Shown piece by piece: positions 35,905 through 47,462 of a stretch of DNA of 64,000 bases (the first letter of the stretch is position 1; the number at the start of each line of letters is the position of its first letter). The notes under the pieces were generated by a model that made no database searches, had not been told where the DNA came from, and worked only from the letters and a program-made list of their open reading frames with translations. The position numbers and the translations under genes were made by a program. Where the stretch lies: assembly GCF_022682495.2 (NCBI RefSeq), contig NC_071389.1, positions 15,202,964 through 15,266,963 of the forward strand, read 5' to 3'. The stretch comes from Desmodus rotundus (lineage: Eukaryota; Chordata; Mammalia; Chiroptera; Phyllostomidae).

Positions 35905-36058
35905 CCCCGGCCAGGTAGCTCAGTTGGTAAGAGCATCATCCTGATACACCAAGTTTGCGGGTTTGATCCCCAGTCGGGGCACATACAAGAATCAACCAAT
36001 GAATGCTTAAGTAGAATAAATAGATGTTCTCTCTCTCAAAAAATCCATTAAAAAAAAA
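35905..36058 (+). mobile_element. VES SINE, 'TAGCTCAGTTGGT' subfamily
   Basis: 'CCCCGGCCAGGTAGCTCAGT', B box GGTTTGATCCCCAGTCGGGG, 'CATACAAGAATCAACCAATG', A-rich tail. Confidence 0.92.
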
Positions 36059-36499
36059 TCCTGCTTGCTCATAGTAAATTATTCTTTTATATGCACTGCC
36101 AGATTCCATTTGTTAATCTTTTGAAGTTAATTTTTTAGGGCTGTTGCAGCATTCAGTATCAAAGACTTTAAGGTATTGGAAATGTAAATAGAAACATATT
36201 CAATGTATTCTCAGAGGTAGTATTAGGGCCCTATGACCAGACCTGATTAACTGCACATAGAAATGCTTGGAAACAAACTGAAAATAACAGAAAGTACTAT
36301 ATAGACTTAAAAAGGAAACAATCACCAGAATTGTTAAATTACCTTTAAACACTAAAGCTGAAATATTTGTGAAATTTTCTGAGTTTCAGATCTCTCTTAA
36401 TTTGGAATATCCTTATGTATTTAGCATTAGTCAACAAGTAGGATAAAATACACCAATCTCTCTGGACTTTCATTAAAATGACCTTTTTGATGTGACAGT
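36059..36499. other. No gene seen
   Basis: AT-rich intergenic sequence. Confidence 0.5.
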
Positions 36500-36750
36500 A
36501 TTGTAGGGTTTTTTTTAAAGCATGTATCTTTCAGATAAATACTGAAGTTTATAAATAAAATTACACATCTAGTAATTGCTTCAAAGTAACATGGGAGGTG
36601 TGGAGGGGAAAGAAGATAGAAATAAAGATTAAACGATATTGGCCATGCGATGATTATTGAAACTGGGCATTAGGTATATGGGGTTCATTGTATTATCCTG
36701 TTTTCTTTTGAATATGTTTGGAATTTCCCATAAAAAAAAAAAGTTTAAGT
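36500..36750 (+). repeat. L1 3' end
   Basis: 'gggcattaggtatatggggttcattgtattatcctgttttc', 'atatgtttggaatttcccataaaaaa' (in parts): L1 3' UTR end just beyond the SYF2 3' end. Confidence 0.7.
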
Positions 36751-36819
36751 TTATGAAATGGAAGCATATGTATTTGTGTATATATATACAATTTTTTTTA
36801 ATAATAAGCAGAAAGCTTA

Positions 36820-37405
36820 GTAGGCATTTTATTCCACAGGATTATTTGCTCTGTAAAAGGGGAACAGGACATGGTCGACATTCATGGGAGGATAGTTCTG
36901 TTACTTCCCGAACTTGGTCATGAGCAGCCCGGGCACAAACTGCACCAGCCCTCCAGGAGCCCCGGCCACCTTCCGTCACTGTCCTCAGCGCCAGAGTCTA
37001 CAACCCCCAAAAATCCTGAGACCAGCTCGAGATTCTGTCAAATCCCTAACATTATTCAAAGAACAAGACTGAGTTTACATTTTCTACCAGCAATCTTAAG
37101 CCCAAAATGCTTCAAAGATTAAATAATCACACATTTAAAATACATAGAAAAATAATGTAATTAGAATTTATACAAAGTAGATTATTACAAAACAAGCACG
37201 CTACAAGAAATACATCTTATATCCAAGCACAAAAATTTGGAAATATACATGGAAATAAATGTTTAAGAAAAAACATTTATTTTAAATTCTAAGTGGGAAG
37301 ACATAGAATGAGTTCTGGTTTACTGGAGTAACTTTGAATAGAACTGCAATTTGCTAGCAGAAATTTTCACTCCATTCTCAAGCTTCTAAAAACAGTTCCT
37401 GGAGA
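36820..37405 (-). other. SYF2: SYF2 3' untranslated region and candidate poly(A) signals
   Basis: Downstream of the SYF2 stop, the first AATAAA on the minus strand is at 37281-37276, which would give a 3' UTR of about 150 nt. A second AATAAA lies at 36833-36828, giving a UTR near 0.6 kb. The sequence between them has no recognisable repeat, so either site could be used. The segment 36870-37040 is less AT-rich than its surroundings, consistent with transcribed or constrained sequence (weak inference). Confidence 0.5.
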
Positions 37406-40400
37406 TTAGACAGCTGTTCCTCTTTCTAAATTCTGTTTAATTTCAGCCGTGTATTTCCCATAGAATCTTTCTGCCTTCTTGTTGAATTTGGCATTCCTTT
37501 CATTAATGTAGTCGATATCTGCGTCGTCATTATAAGGTCGTCTCCGGCTATATTTGTCTCGTTTTTCAATTCTGAGGGAAAAAGAAAATAACTTATGAAA
37601 TCTAAAATTAACCTTCTTTGGGGGTCTTAATAGAACATGGCCAAATAGTTAATAGAACCAGTACGCTTAAGAGTAGTATACAGACTTCCGGCCAAGATGG
37701 AGACATGAGCACACTTCGCCTAAGCACATAACCACAGAAAAAATTACAACTATACCACAAAACAAGTATCACCCAGACCTGTCAGAAAATTGAGCTATAT
37801 GGAAGTCTGACAACCGAGGATTTAAAACCACATTCATCCAGACGGGTAGGAGGGATGGAGGCATAGAGAAGTGTGGAGAGGCAGGGGAATGGGTGGTCCC
37901 ATATTCACAGGTGGTGGACAAAAACCGGGAAAGACACCTTGGGAGCGAGCGATCCCATCCCCAAACCAGACCACCCTGCCTAGGGTTCCAATGTCAGGAA
38001 GATAAGTCCCCATAACTTCTGGCTACAAAACCCATGGGGGGTTGGGGCAGCAGAAGAAACTCTGGAATTCTCAAGAGACTCCTCTTAAAAAGCCCTCAAT
38101 AAACTTAGGACTCAAGCAGACCTACTCTCTCCGGGATTCAGCACCAAGGCAACAGCTGAAAGGGCACAAGGAGCATACGGGGAGAAGGAGAAACACTGAA
38201 GTGACTGGCAAGGGGGCGAGTGCCTGGGAGACAGCTTCCTCTCTGGCAATCTCCAAAGGCCAGGCAGTGGTGCTGCCCCCTCTGTGAGCCCTCCCCCACA
38301 CACAGCCACAGCAGTGAAACAGGTTGCCCCACCTGGGTGATTACTTAAGAATCCGCCCCACACAATTTACAGGTGCCTTTCACAATAGGCCACACTACTA
38401 AGACAGTGACTCAAAGCAGCTCTACCTTATACACAGAAACAAACACAGGGAGGCTGCCAAATTGAGAAGATACAGAAATAAAGAACAGAACAAAACTCCA
38501 GAGAAAGAACTAAATGTAATGGAGATAAGCAACCTATCAGATGCACAGTTCAAAACACTGGTTATCAGGATGCTCCAGGACCTCACTGAGTACTTCAACG
38601 CCATAAAAAAGACCCAGGCAAAAATGAAGGTTGCATTAAGTGAAATTAAAAAAAAAAATCTACAGGTAACCAACAGTGGAGGGGATGAAGCTGAGATTCA
38701 AATCAACAATTTGGAACATAAGGAAGAAAAAACATTCCATCAGAACAGCAAGAAGAAACAAAAATTCAAAAAAATGAGGACAGAATAAGGAGCCTCTGGG
38801 ACATCTTCAGACATACCAACATCCGAATCATAGGGGTGCCAGGAGAACGGGAAGAGCAAGAAATTGAAAACTTATTTGAAAAAATAATGAAAGAAAACTT
38901 CCCTAATTTGGTGAAGAAAATAGACATACAAGTTCAGGAAGCACAAAGAACCCCAAACAAGTTAGATCCAAAGAGGACCACACCAAGACACATCATAATT
39001 AAAATGCCAAAGGTTAAAGATACAGAGAGAATCTTAAAAGCAGCAAGAGAAAAGCAGACAATTGCCTACAATGGAGTTCCCATAAGACTGTCAGCTTTTT
39101 CAAAAGATACTTTGCAGGCAAGAAGGGACTGGCAAGAAGTATTCAAAGTCATGAAAAGCAAGGACTTACAACCTAGATTACTCTCTCCAGCAAACTATCA
39201 TTTAGAATGGAAGGGCAGATAAAGTGCTTCCCAGACAAGGTAAAACTAAAGGAGTTCATCATTACCAAGCCATTACTCTATGAAATGTTAAAGGGAACTA
39301 TATAAGAAAAAGAAGATCAAAACTATGAACATTAAAATGGCAACAGACGTACAACTATCAACAACAATCTAAAAAACAAACTACGCAAACAAGCAGAATA
39401 AGAACAGATTCATAGATATGGAGGGTTATCAGCTGGGAGGGAAGGGGGAGAATGGGGAAAAAGGTGCTGGGGTTAAGTACAAATTGCTAGGTACAAATAG
39501 ACAGGGGGATGTTAAAAACAGCATAGGAAATGGAGTAGCAAAGAATTTATATGCACAACCCATGGACATGAACTAAGGCGGGGGGAGATTGCTGGAGGGA
39601 ATGGGGGTACTGGGCAGAGGGCAAAGGGGGGAGAAATTGGGACAACTGTAAGAGCATAACTAATAAAATGTATTGAAAAAATAAAAGAACAGTATACTTT
39701 AGAGGAGGGGGGAGCAGTTTTCATCAAGATCATGTTGAAACTGCTAGTTAACAGCACACCCCTGGGTAAGCACCATGAAGTCCAGTACTAACTCATCTTC
39801 AGAATGCTTCTAAAACAGCATGACAGCACTGTTAGAAACTGGACACGTAAAGTGTTACTTAAAGTAAAATTATTACGGTAATTACATTAATAATAACCGC
39901 AGCTAATATGGAGTGCACAGTATGTGACAGACACTATTCCTAACAGTCCACGTGCATTAGCTCCTAAAATACAAATTCATTCGGCTCTGCCTGATATCCA
40001 CCCCTATTAGTATTAAGAAACAAATGTGGCCCTGCTGGGTGGCTCAGTTGGTTACAGTACCATCCTGGTACGCCAAGGTTGCAGGTTCGATCTCCGGTCA
40101 GGGCGCATACAAGAAGCAACCAATGAATGCATAAATAGGTGGAACAATAAATTAATGTTTCTTTCTCTCTCCCCCCACTTCCTTCTCTCTAAAATCAATA
40201 AATAAAAATTTTAAAAAAGAAAAAAAAATGTAATGGAGGCACATTTACTAAAACATTCTTACTTCCTCAAATCAAATAGCGGTGACTGTTACACAGAATT
40301 TCTTAAAGAATAATAACTTTCCCAGAGCATTTGAGATCTGGCTCCCTGGCATAGGTCATCAGTTTGGCTCAAATAAACTCTTATAAAAATTCAAATAAAT

Positions 40401-43400
40401 GAATAAAAGAGGCTAAGCCAGAAATTAGCAAGTATAATATCTGTCTATTTAATTCATTCTAAGCTCATTTTTTCCACTTTGCGTTTAGCATTTACAACTG
40501 CACACTGCTGTACTGAGGGAGCACTTACTGTTTTTCCAGATCTGTGACCATCCTATCAATTTCCTGAGTGGAAGGCACGTGTGTTCCATGAAGAAGACTG
40601 TTGGATGTGGGGAAAAACTCTTCTCCACTGAAAAGACAGTAAAATGGACTTACAGTAACACTCCAAGTGCTCCACAGTTTCAAATTTCAAACTAAACAAC
40701 CATTCACAATGAGAGATAAAATACGTACATCTATTTACGGTGGGATCCTACCTTAACTTAAAAAAATAATACAGAACTGGAAGGGACCTAATAAACCACT
40801 TACTCTGACACCTTCATCCTATAGGTGAAGAGCCAAGGGCCAGAGGTCAAAGGACTTGCTTCCAAGTTCAGGTTATTTCTCTTTTCACTGAAACAGGGGT
40901 CAGCTGGCTACACCACCTGCTTTTCGAGTTTCGCGGGGACACGGCCACACACATCTGTTTCCATACCCTCTACGTGCTCTCACACCAGCACAGCAGGCTG
41001 AGTCGTTGTGAGAGACCATACAGTCAACAAAGCCTAAAATGCTTACTCCCTGGTCCTTTGTTAAAGAGTTCAGACATGCTGGTATTAAAGCATTCTGCCT
41101 CCTAAACTAATACCTGAGTGACCTTAATAATCTGGGTGTTAACCGCTCAACACCAGTCTCAGAATGCCCAGCTAGAAAGACAAGCAGGGGTAAGCTTACC
41201 TGCTATGGAGGGAGCAACAGTGTTTTAAGACCAGAAATCATTCTTAAACAGCCATTTGACAGCCCATACCTAAGCATTACCTAAGCATTATTTAGTGTCG
41301 GTGTGTGTGTATACATGCCTATACACACACACACACAAATGTATCTGTATTACTTCAGAAGGAAAAAAACAAAAACAAAACCCCTGCACTAATCCCGTCG
41401 ACCTACTGCTTTTCTCTTTGTCTCTCGTATGCTTCCATGTCAGGTTTGATCTGTTTGGTCAGTCGGTGATACTGGCGTAACTGGGCAGCAGCATAATCTA
41501 AAAATAAAATGAGAATCAGAGACAATGTACTTCTTTGCCTGGTCATTACTATGCAGGAAAAAAATCAAAATTAGTAGTAGCAATATACGCACACGGCACT
41601 AATCTAAGCATAGTATCTATCCTGAAGATGCCAATAACACAAACCTCAACTTTACCACGAAGAGTAAAAGAACCCAGCTGACCAACGTACAGCCTTTACT
41701 GCTACCCTAGGGGACATATTGGTGTTTTTCCTGGGTTTCTGTCTCTCAGAGAATATCCCTGAAGGGGATAAACCAGAAACACTGAAGGCAATGCTTATCT
41801 AACAGGGCCACTCAATAAAGTAAAAGCCAATTTTACCTGAAAATCCCAGGTCAGGGTTTTTTCTCTTCTTTTTCCTCTCCCACCTTTCTGCGTCTTCTGC
41901 ACTGATCGCCAGTAACTTCACTTTCTCATAGTCTTCCCCTCTTGCTGCACATTCCTAAAGAGAAAGAGAAGCTGAAAGTTGCAATTATGATACAAGCAAT
42001 TATTTGATCTATTTTAAATCAAGAAAGACTGAATAAAGATATCTAGCAATACTTTCAAAATAATGATTAATATTCAAAGAAATGTCAGGAATCTGCTATG
42101 GTATTTAAGAAATAAGCACACCAAGTGAAAAATCATGCCTTGGCTGGTGTGGCTCAGTGGATTGAGCACCGGACTGCGAACCAAAGGGCTATGGGCTCAA
42201 TTCCCAATCAGGGCACATGCCTGGGTTGCCAGCCAGGTCCCCAGTATGGAGTGTGCAAGAGGAAACCACACATTGATGTTTCTCTCCCTCTCTTTCTCCT
42301 TCCCTTCCCTTCTCTCCAAATAAATAAATAAAATCTTAAAAATAATATTTATTCAACATTTATCAGGTGTCAGAACCTGTTTTAAATGTTTAACATGCAT
42401 TAACTCATTTTAATTCATAATTAACTCAATTATTATTATAGTGCAAATTTTATAGATGAGAAAACAGAGGCACAGGCAGGTTAAACAACTCACCCAGAGC
42501 GTTGCAGCTAAAAAAGGCAGAGCCCAGATCTGAGCGCTGGCAGTCTGGCTCCGGGGCCGGTGGACAGGACCACCGTGCTCTACCGTGTCAGTACAACAGA
42601 AAAACTGCGTAACCCATTTATGAAGACAGCAGAGGAGTTCCTAACCTTTTTCTTTTCTTCCTCCTGTAGTTCCCACTCCAAACGAGCTTTTCTGGCTTCC
42701 CAGTTTGCAGGTAACTTAAGTCTTTTATCTTCTTCCACAACTTCCTGGTGATTTAATTTACGGGCTTCATTCTAAAACCATAACACAGAAAGTCTGTAGC
42801 TGAAACATGAAAATCAATCCAAATAGATCTTGCCTTCTTTGGGGGTCAGGTAAGACACACTGACAAGAGGACCTCATTTTATCCTAAAAGCAACAGAGAG
42901 CCCTCAAAGGATTTCAAGCAAGGGAACCATCTAACTAGGTCTGCATTTGTATAAAGTCAAGAAAAACGTGTTAGGCTGCACTGGTTTGCTGCTCCAGAGG
43001 CCTGCGGGTTAGTATCAGCTTTGCCTCTGTACAGACGTGTGGGCCCTATGAGCAGGCCCCTTAGGGTTAGTTGGGACAAGGTATCATGAAGTGGGGAGGG
43101 ACTACTACAGAAGCACTAGACTTTACATGGCATGAAATAATATTAAATCACATGATGAGAAAGATGTTCTACTTTCAGTTCTCTTTCACTCCTGATTAAT
43201 TCAAGGAAGAAGCTTCAATTTGGGGCTGGGGCTTTAATATCTATCTTAATATCTCTAATCTTTCCAAATCCCCTGTCCTTTTGAAATATATATTTTAACA
43301 GTTTATATTGTGGCAAATGAAAGAAATTTTCCATTTGGATTACTCTGTGAAAAGTCTGTTTTAAAACAAAATGAGCACATCGTCTCAAAGACAAATTAAG

Positions 43401-45526
43401 TTAGGTGTCTCTTAGGTCACAGGCCGGTGGCAGCACGTCCAGGAAGCCTGGCCTCCTAATTTCCAACCAGATTTTCTTTCCACAGACCATCCAGGTAAAT
43501 ATTTAAGTGTCTAATTCTGTATGAGACTAACTTTTGGGAGCAGAAGAATACTCCTCTCAACTGGCATCCCTCATTCACTCTGGACTCTGGCACCGCCCTC
43601 CAGGTGAAGACCCCAGGCACACACCTGAAGTCAAAAGTTGTGTCTATTGCACTGAAGGAGACAGCAAACTAGGGAACTGCAGGCCCTGCAGTGAGAGGGT
43701 TTTAGGAGGGGCTACTTGTAGGATCTGGGTTTGTATCAGGTGACTGGGGGGCGGAATTCATGGAAGCATGGCTGTGTTCTGCACTGGCACCGTCAGAAAG
43801 ACAGGGCATTCTATGATTGAGTATCTTAAGTTTTGACACACGAGGCAGGATTAATACTTTATTTGGTAATAATGCTCTATGATGTTAGTAGAAGAGGGGA
43901 GTGTGGTCATTTCTGTGGTTTGAAGAGGCTCATTTTTGTCTGACTCCAACAGTCAAGAGTGATGTTGGGGTTTGGTGGAACCATGGCCAGGCTATCTGTC
44001 AGGTCACTTCAAGTTGAAAAAATCAAAAGCTGTTTTTTTTTCTTTTTTCCTTTCTCAGCTCTAACTGCAGCCAGTTGTTTGCTTGTTTGCTGGACTTTCC
44101 CCTCACATGAATTCTCTTCCTTTCTATTTGTTCCCTCTGCTTGGGTATTTCTTCCTCCAACTTCTTTGTCTGATAACACCTTACTCATCTTTTAAACAGT
44201 AGTTTAGGTGTCTTACACAAGGCACTCCCTGGAACCCCTCACACTATATTAACCTCTCACCTATACTCCCAGGGCACTCTGTCCTAACTCTGGCATTGCA
44301 CTTACTACAACATGATTTCTAGCTATAAAGTTCTCTCCTCTTAAGAGGCCTTGTCTTAATCATCTGGTTCTCCTTAACTAGCTAAACCAGTGACACTAGA
44401 GACTTTCAGAGACCTGCTGATTATTATTGAATGAAGAGGCAAGCAGCTCTCTTATTAACGTTGGACAAGTTTCTTCCAGACTCAAGCTACACACATTTCC
44501 CTAGGTAAAATGAAGAGCTTGTTAGAATATAGCAGGGAGGCTGTTAGCAATAGAGACCCCCAAACTTAGCCCAGATTAGTTAAATCAGATGTAGGTGAGA
44601 TGGGCTGGAGCGAGTGTGTGTACAGTTGACCCTTGGACAACGCAGGTTTAAACTGCAAGGGTCCACTTAAACCAGATAGTTTTCTGGTTTAAGTGGACCT
44701 AAATGCATTCGGTATTTATAGTACCTAAACATTCGGCCCTTCCTATCCGCAGGTTTATTTCCACATTCCCAACCGCGGACCAAAAATACAGGGGACCCTG
44801 AACAACATGGGGGTTATGGGTGCTGCCCGAGCGCCCCAGCACAGTCGAAAACCCGCGTGTAACTAATACTGTTTTCATCCTACGTGGTTGGTTCAACCTA
44901 AGTATGCGAAGGGCCGACAGCAGAGGCCAAGTTTTATGTGGATTTTCGCCTGCGCGGGGGTCAGCGCCTCTAATCTAGGCGTTGTTCCAGGGTCAACTAT
45001 ACTTTCAAAAGTGATCACAATGTGCCGCCAGTGTGGACAACCATGGGGAGATATTTTTCATCCAGCTCTGCGGGCCTGTGAGGCATGCTGATGCGACTTC
45101 CTCGCCCACTCACATACACGCAAGAGCCCGACCAATGACAGATCTCAGTTGGGGCTACTCACCCGCTTCAGATGCAGCTCCCGGAATTTGCGTAGTCTCT
45201 GCTCGCGCTTCTGGGAGGCCAGCTCCTCCTCCGCCGCGAGGGGTTGTTCCTCCTCCGCGCTGTCCACCCTCAACTGCGACAAGGAGAACAGACTATTGGC
45301 AGGGCCGGTACGGCTTCTCGCGGGGCTGCCCAGGCCAATTCCCCTCCGGTCCCGAGAGGCCGCGCCGGGCCTTCACTGCCGACCCCGACCCCACAGTGTC
45401 TACTCTTCCATGGCCCGGCACCCAGGAATCTCCTCCTCCCCTGCCGCCCCCTGGTTAACTTCCCCCACAAAAACCCTTGGTATAGTCAGCAGCACTTACC
45501 GTCTCAGTAAGAGCCGCACCCGCCAT
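37406..45526 (-). CDS. SYF2: SYF2 pre-mRNA splicing factor, 7 coding exons
   Basis: SYF2 (p29, GCIP-interacting protein) is a nuclear spliceosome component that joins with the NTC-related proteins and is present in catalytic complexes (established knowledge). Coding exons, minus strand: 45526-45500, 45273-45163, 42771-42646, 41954-41837, 41497-41407, 40627-40529 and 37571-37406. All have AG acceptors and GT donors (exon 3 uses the weaker GTTAGG). The spliced length is 738 nt, giving 245 aa against 243 in human. The frame is open across every junction and ends at TAA (37408-37406). Recognisable segments: the basic [14 protein letters not shown] block in exon 2, [15 protein letters not shown] in exon 3, [20 protein letters not shown] across exons 4-5, and the C-terminal [17 protein letters not shown] block, all typical of the SYF2 family. 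Residues 1-9 (exon 1) differ from human, as expected for a poorly conserved N-terminus. The start ATG has G at -3 and +4 (strong Kozak). No damage was seen, so this should be the functional gene. Confidence 0.97.
37680..39690 (+). mobile_element. Half-L1 (HAL1-like) element in SYF2 intron 6, antisense to the gene
   Basis: A 2-kb L1-derived element is read on the plus strand. It opens with a 5' UTR that begins CTTCCGGCCAAGATGG (37685-37700), the usual L1 5' end. From 38462 to 38788 it codes an L1 ORF1p-like N-terminal/coiled-coil part ([18 protein letters not shown]). From about 38790 to 39305 it codes the ORF1p RRM and C-terminal domain, with typical pieces such as [41 protein letters not shown] and LLYEMLKG. 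Two frameshifts (between 38788 and 38836, and near 39210) break the frame. A G-rich L1-type 3' UTR follows directly and ends in an A-rich tail. No ORF2 (endonuclease/RT) sequence is present. ORF1 without ORF2 is the defining layout of HAL1 elements. A short possible duplication AGTATAC flanks it. Confidence 0.85.
39895..40015 (+). repeat. MIR SINE in SYF2 intron 6
   Basis: 'cacagtatgtgacagacactattcctaac', 'cacgtgcattagctcctaaa'. Confidence 0.65.
40029..40230 (+). mobile_element. VES SINE in SYF2 intron 6
   Basis: 'GCCCTGCTGGGTGGCTCAGT', B box GGTTCGATCTCCGGTCAGGG, 'AAGAAGCAACCAATGAATGC', tail AATCAATAAATAAAAATTTT. Antisense to SYF2. Confidence 0.93.
41300..41340. repeat. (GT)n/(CA)n microsatellite in SYF2 intron 5
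   Basis: GTGTGTGTGTATACATGCC followed by TATACACACACACACACA: two opposite dinucleotide runs facing each other, able to pair as a short hairpin. It lies about 65 bp past the intron-side edge of exon 5. Confidence 0.85.
42135..42341 (+). mobile_element. VES SINE in SYF2 intron 3
   Basis: 'TGGCTGGTGTGGCTCAGTGG', B box GGCTCAATTCCCAATCAGGG, 'CACACATTGATGTTTCTCTC', tail AAATAAATAAATAAAATCTT. Antisense to SYF2. Confidence 0.94.
42345..42560 (+). repeat. MIR SINE in SYF2 intron 3
   Basis: 'tttatcaggtgtcagaacctg', 'taacatgcattaactcattt', 'tatagatgagaaaacagaggcacaggcaggttaaa', 'ctgagcgctggcagtctggc' (in parts). It ends about 85 bp short of exon 3. Confidence 0.85.
44040..44370 (+). repeat. L2 3' region in SYF2 intron 2
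   Basis: 'ccctctgcttgggtatttcttcctcc', 'acaccttactcatcttttaaaca', 'aaggcactccctggaacccct', ending near 'aagaggccttgtcttaatc'. Confidence 0.65.
44623..44999 (+). mobile_element. Tigger/MER2-type DNA transposon with terminal repeats and TA duplication
   Basis: Terminal inverted repeats CAGTTGACCCTTGGACAAC (left) and GTTGTTCCAGGGTCAACTA (right), flanked by TA on both sides (44621-44622, 45000-45001). Inside are the MER2 phrases 'aaccgcggaccaaaaatac' and 'ttttcgcctgcgcgggggtcagcgcctctaat' (in parts). It contains a perfect 16-bp hairpin at 44660-44699. Non-autonomous. It sits in SYF2 intron 2, about 160 bp from exon 2. Confidence 0.93.
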
Positions 45527-45730
45527 CACAACCTCCGTCTCCCGACTTCCGGCAACAACCCAGCACTTCCGTTGGCCTTCCGATAGACATTAATAACCTA
45601 CATAAGCCCCGCCCTTTCCTGGAGCATCAGAAGCTTCGGACCAATCCCTGCTCCGCCTAGCAGTGAGCTGCTTTCGATTGGGCAGGAGCTTGCGCAGCCG
45701 CAGAAGACCATGGGGAGAACGGTGAGGCGC
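45527..45730 (-). promoter_or_regulatory. SYF2: SYF2 CpG-rich promoter and 5' UTR
   Basis: The sequence just upstream of the SYF2 ATG is CpG-rich. Reading toward the gene it holds two CCAAT boxes on the minus strand (complement of ATTGG at 45677-45681), one opposite-orientation CCAAT (45641-45645), a GC box (CCCCGCCC, 45607-45614) and two ETS-type sites (ACTTCCGT 45565-45572, ACTTCCGG 45545-45552). There is no convincing TATA box. This is the usual make-up of a TATA-less housekeeping promoter. The start site is probably within about 20-80 bp of the ATG (inference). CpG richness continues through exons 1-2 to about 45170. Confidence 0.75.
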
Positions 45731-46595
45731 GGACCCCGTTGGGACGTGATGAGAAGGACTTGGCGTAGAGGAGATGGCGCGCCCTGAGTCTTGTACAAAG
45801 TCACTTTAAATGCATGCTGCTCCCGTGAGCAGAAAGTGCTTATCCTGAGTGTCACCTTCTTCGAGGCAGTTCTCCCCTGACCACCATGTCTCATGTAGGC
45901 CCTTAACTTTCATGTGGCACCATTTTAATTTCCTCAATAGCGTAAAAAATTTCTTTGTTCATGTTTCACTTCCCGCGTCAACGTTGTAAACGGGGGCAGC
46001 GCATAAACGTACATCTTATTTCCTCTTCCGAGTCCTACAGGGAAACTGTTCCACAATGAGTAACAGTGCTTAAATTAATAAAGTAAGGTGCTGGATACAA
46101 AAGGAATATATGAAAGGGTTTTTTTGTTTTTTCTGCACTAATAACCACTAGTTAGATGTAAAAATGGAAAAGTAAGCCCCCAGATAAAAAAATGTCTAGG
46201 TATAAAATTTAAACTGTAACACGAAAAAAACAGTAATTTGAGGTACAGTACTTACAAAATTAAATTCAAGAAAGCTCACTGAACGTATTTTTTCGTAGAT
46301 GATTTTCTAAAGATATTACTTTCAGTCTTGACTACTAAGACCAAAAAAGAAAGTAGTTTTGAATTCTGCATGTTTCCATAGAATTCAAAAATGAGACAAA
46401 TATAGCTGGAGATGACCTTGTAATGCTGTTTTTTGTGACACTGATGAGATGCCATAGGAACTTAACTGTATCATTTAGCCTATAGTAAAATGCTTACATT
46501 ATATGTTGTTTGGCTCAGTCACAGAAACTATTAATTATGTTAAGTGAGGACTTACTAACATATCACTGCACTGACATGAAAAAGATGTTCATACT
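45731..46595. other. No gene seen
   Basis: Upstream flank of SYF2, rapidly becoming AT-rich. No divergent gene recognised. Confidence 0.5.
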
Positions 46596-46800
46596 AGCCC
46601 TGGCTGATGTAGCTCAGTGGACTGAGCGTGCACTGGGAACCAAAGGGTCGCTGGCTTGATTCCCAGTCAGGGCACATGCCTGGGTTGCAGGCCAGGTCCC
46701 CAGTGGGGGGTGTGCAAGAGGTAACCACACATTGATGTTTCTCTCCCTCTCTTTCTCTCCCTTCCCCTCTCACTAAATAATAAAATCTTTAAAAAAAAAA
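46596..46800 (+). mobile_element. VES SINE with 13-bp target-site duplication
   Basis: Complete copy, 'GCCCTGGCTGATGTAGCTCA' to AAAATCTTTAAAA. The duplication AAAGATGTTCATA lies at 46581-46593 and 46801-46813. Confidence 0.96.
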
Positions 46801-47012
46801 AAAGATGTTCATAATACACCTATATAAAAATGTATAGACACAGAAAACAATCCAGGATGTACATCATACTACTTACAAGAATTGTCTCTGAGGAACAGAA
46901 ATACCTGTGGTATTTTGACTTTTTAAAAAAAATCATTCGTGACATATACACACTTATGCTGCCCAGTCTTACCAAAAAAAGAAAAATGAACTGCCATAGT
47001 TTTGTCCTTCAG

Positions 47013-47150
47013 ATTTTTTTTTCTTTTTTAAGATTTTATTCATTTACTTTTAGAGGCAGGGGAAGGGAGGGAGGAAGAGGTAGAGAAACATCAGTAGGTT
47101 TCTTCCTGAATGCCCCCAACTGGGGAACAGGCCCACAACCCAATGTGCCC
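47013..47150 (-). mobile_element. VES SINE, head missing
   Basis: 'AAGATTTTATTCATTTACTT', 'GAGAAACATCAGTAGG', 'CCCCCAACTGGGGAACAGGC'. The tRNA-like head is absent (5'-truncated). Confidence 0.88.
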
Positions 47151-47268
47151 TTAATATTTTTGTACTGAGGCAGAAGCCTGCCATTCTTCCAAAATTGCGT
47201 AGCTTTTGTGTCTTACAGTATTTGTTTGTAAACAACCCTACAGAAATAATTAAAAACTAACAGGGGGA

Positions 47269-47350
47269 ATGACAGAACTCAGGTGTTAAAGAGATTAACC
47301 TTCATTGATAGGCTTAAGTGACTAATGCATGTGGAATGCTGTCCTTCCAA
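47269..47350 (+). repeat. LTR fragment of the 58.3/60.8-kb family
   Basis: 'tgataggcttaagtgactaatgca-gtgga' is shared with the 5' part of the solo LTRs at 58331-58813 and 60830-61367. Confidence 0.6.
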
Positions 47351-47462
47351 AACGGTGAATCATTCGAAGACTCTTCATTTGAGAAAAGGGAAAAAAAAAA
47401 AAAAAAAGCCTTTGTACTAAGGTAAAAGAAACAAGAGGAGGAAAAGATTAATAGGGGTAGGG

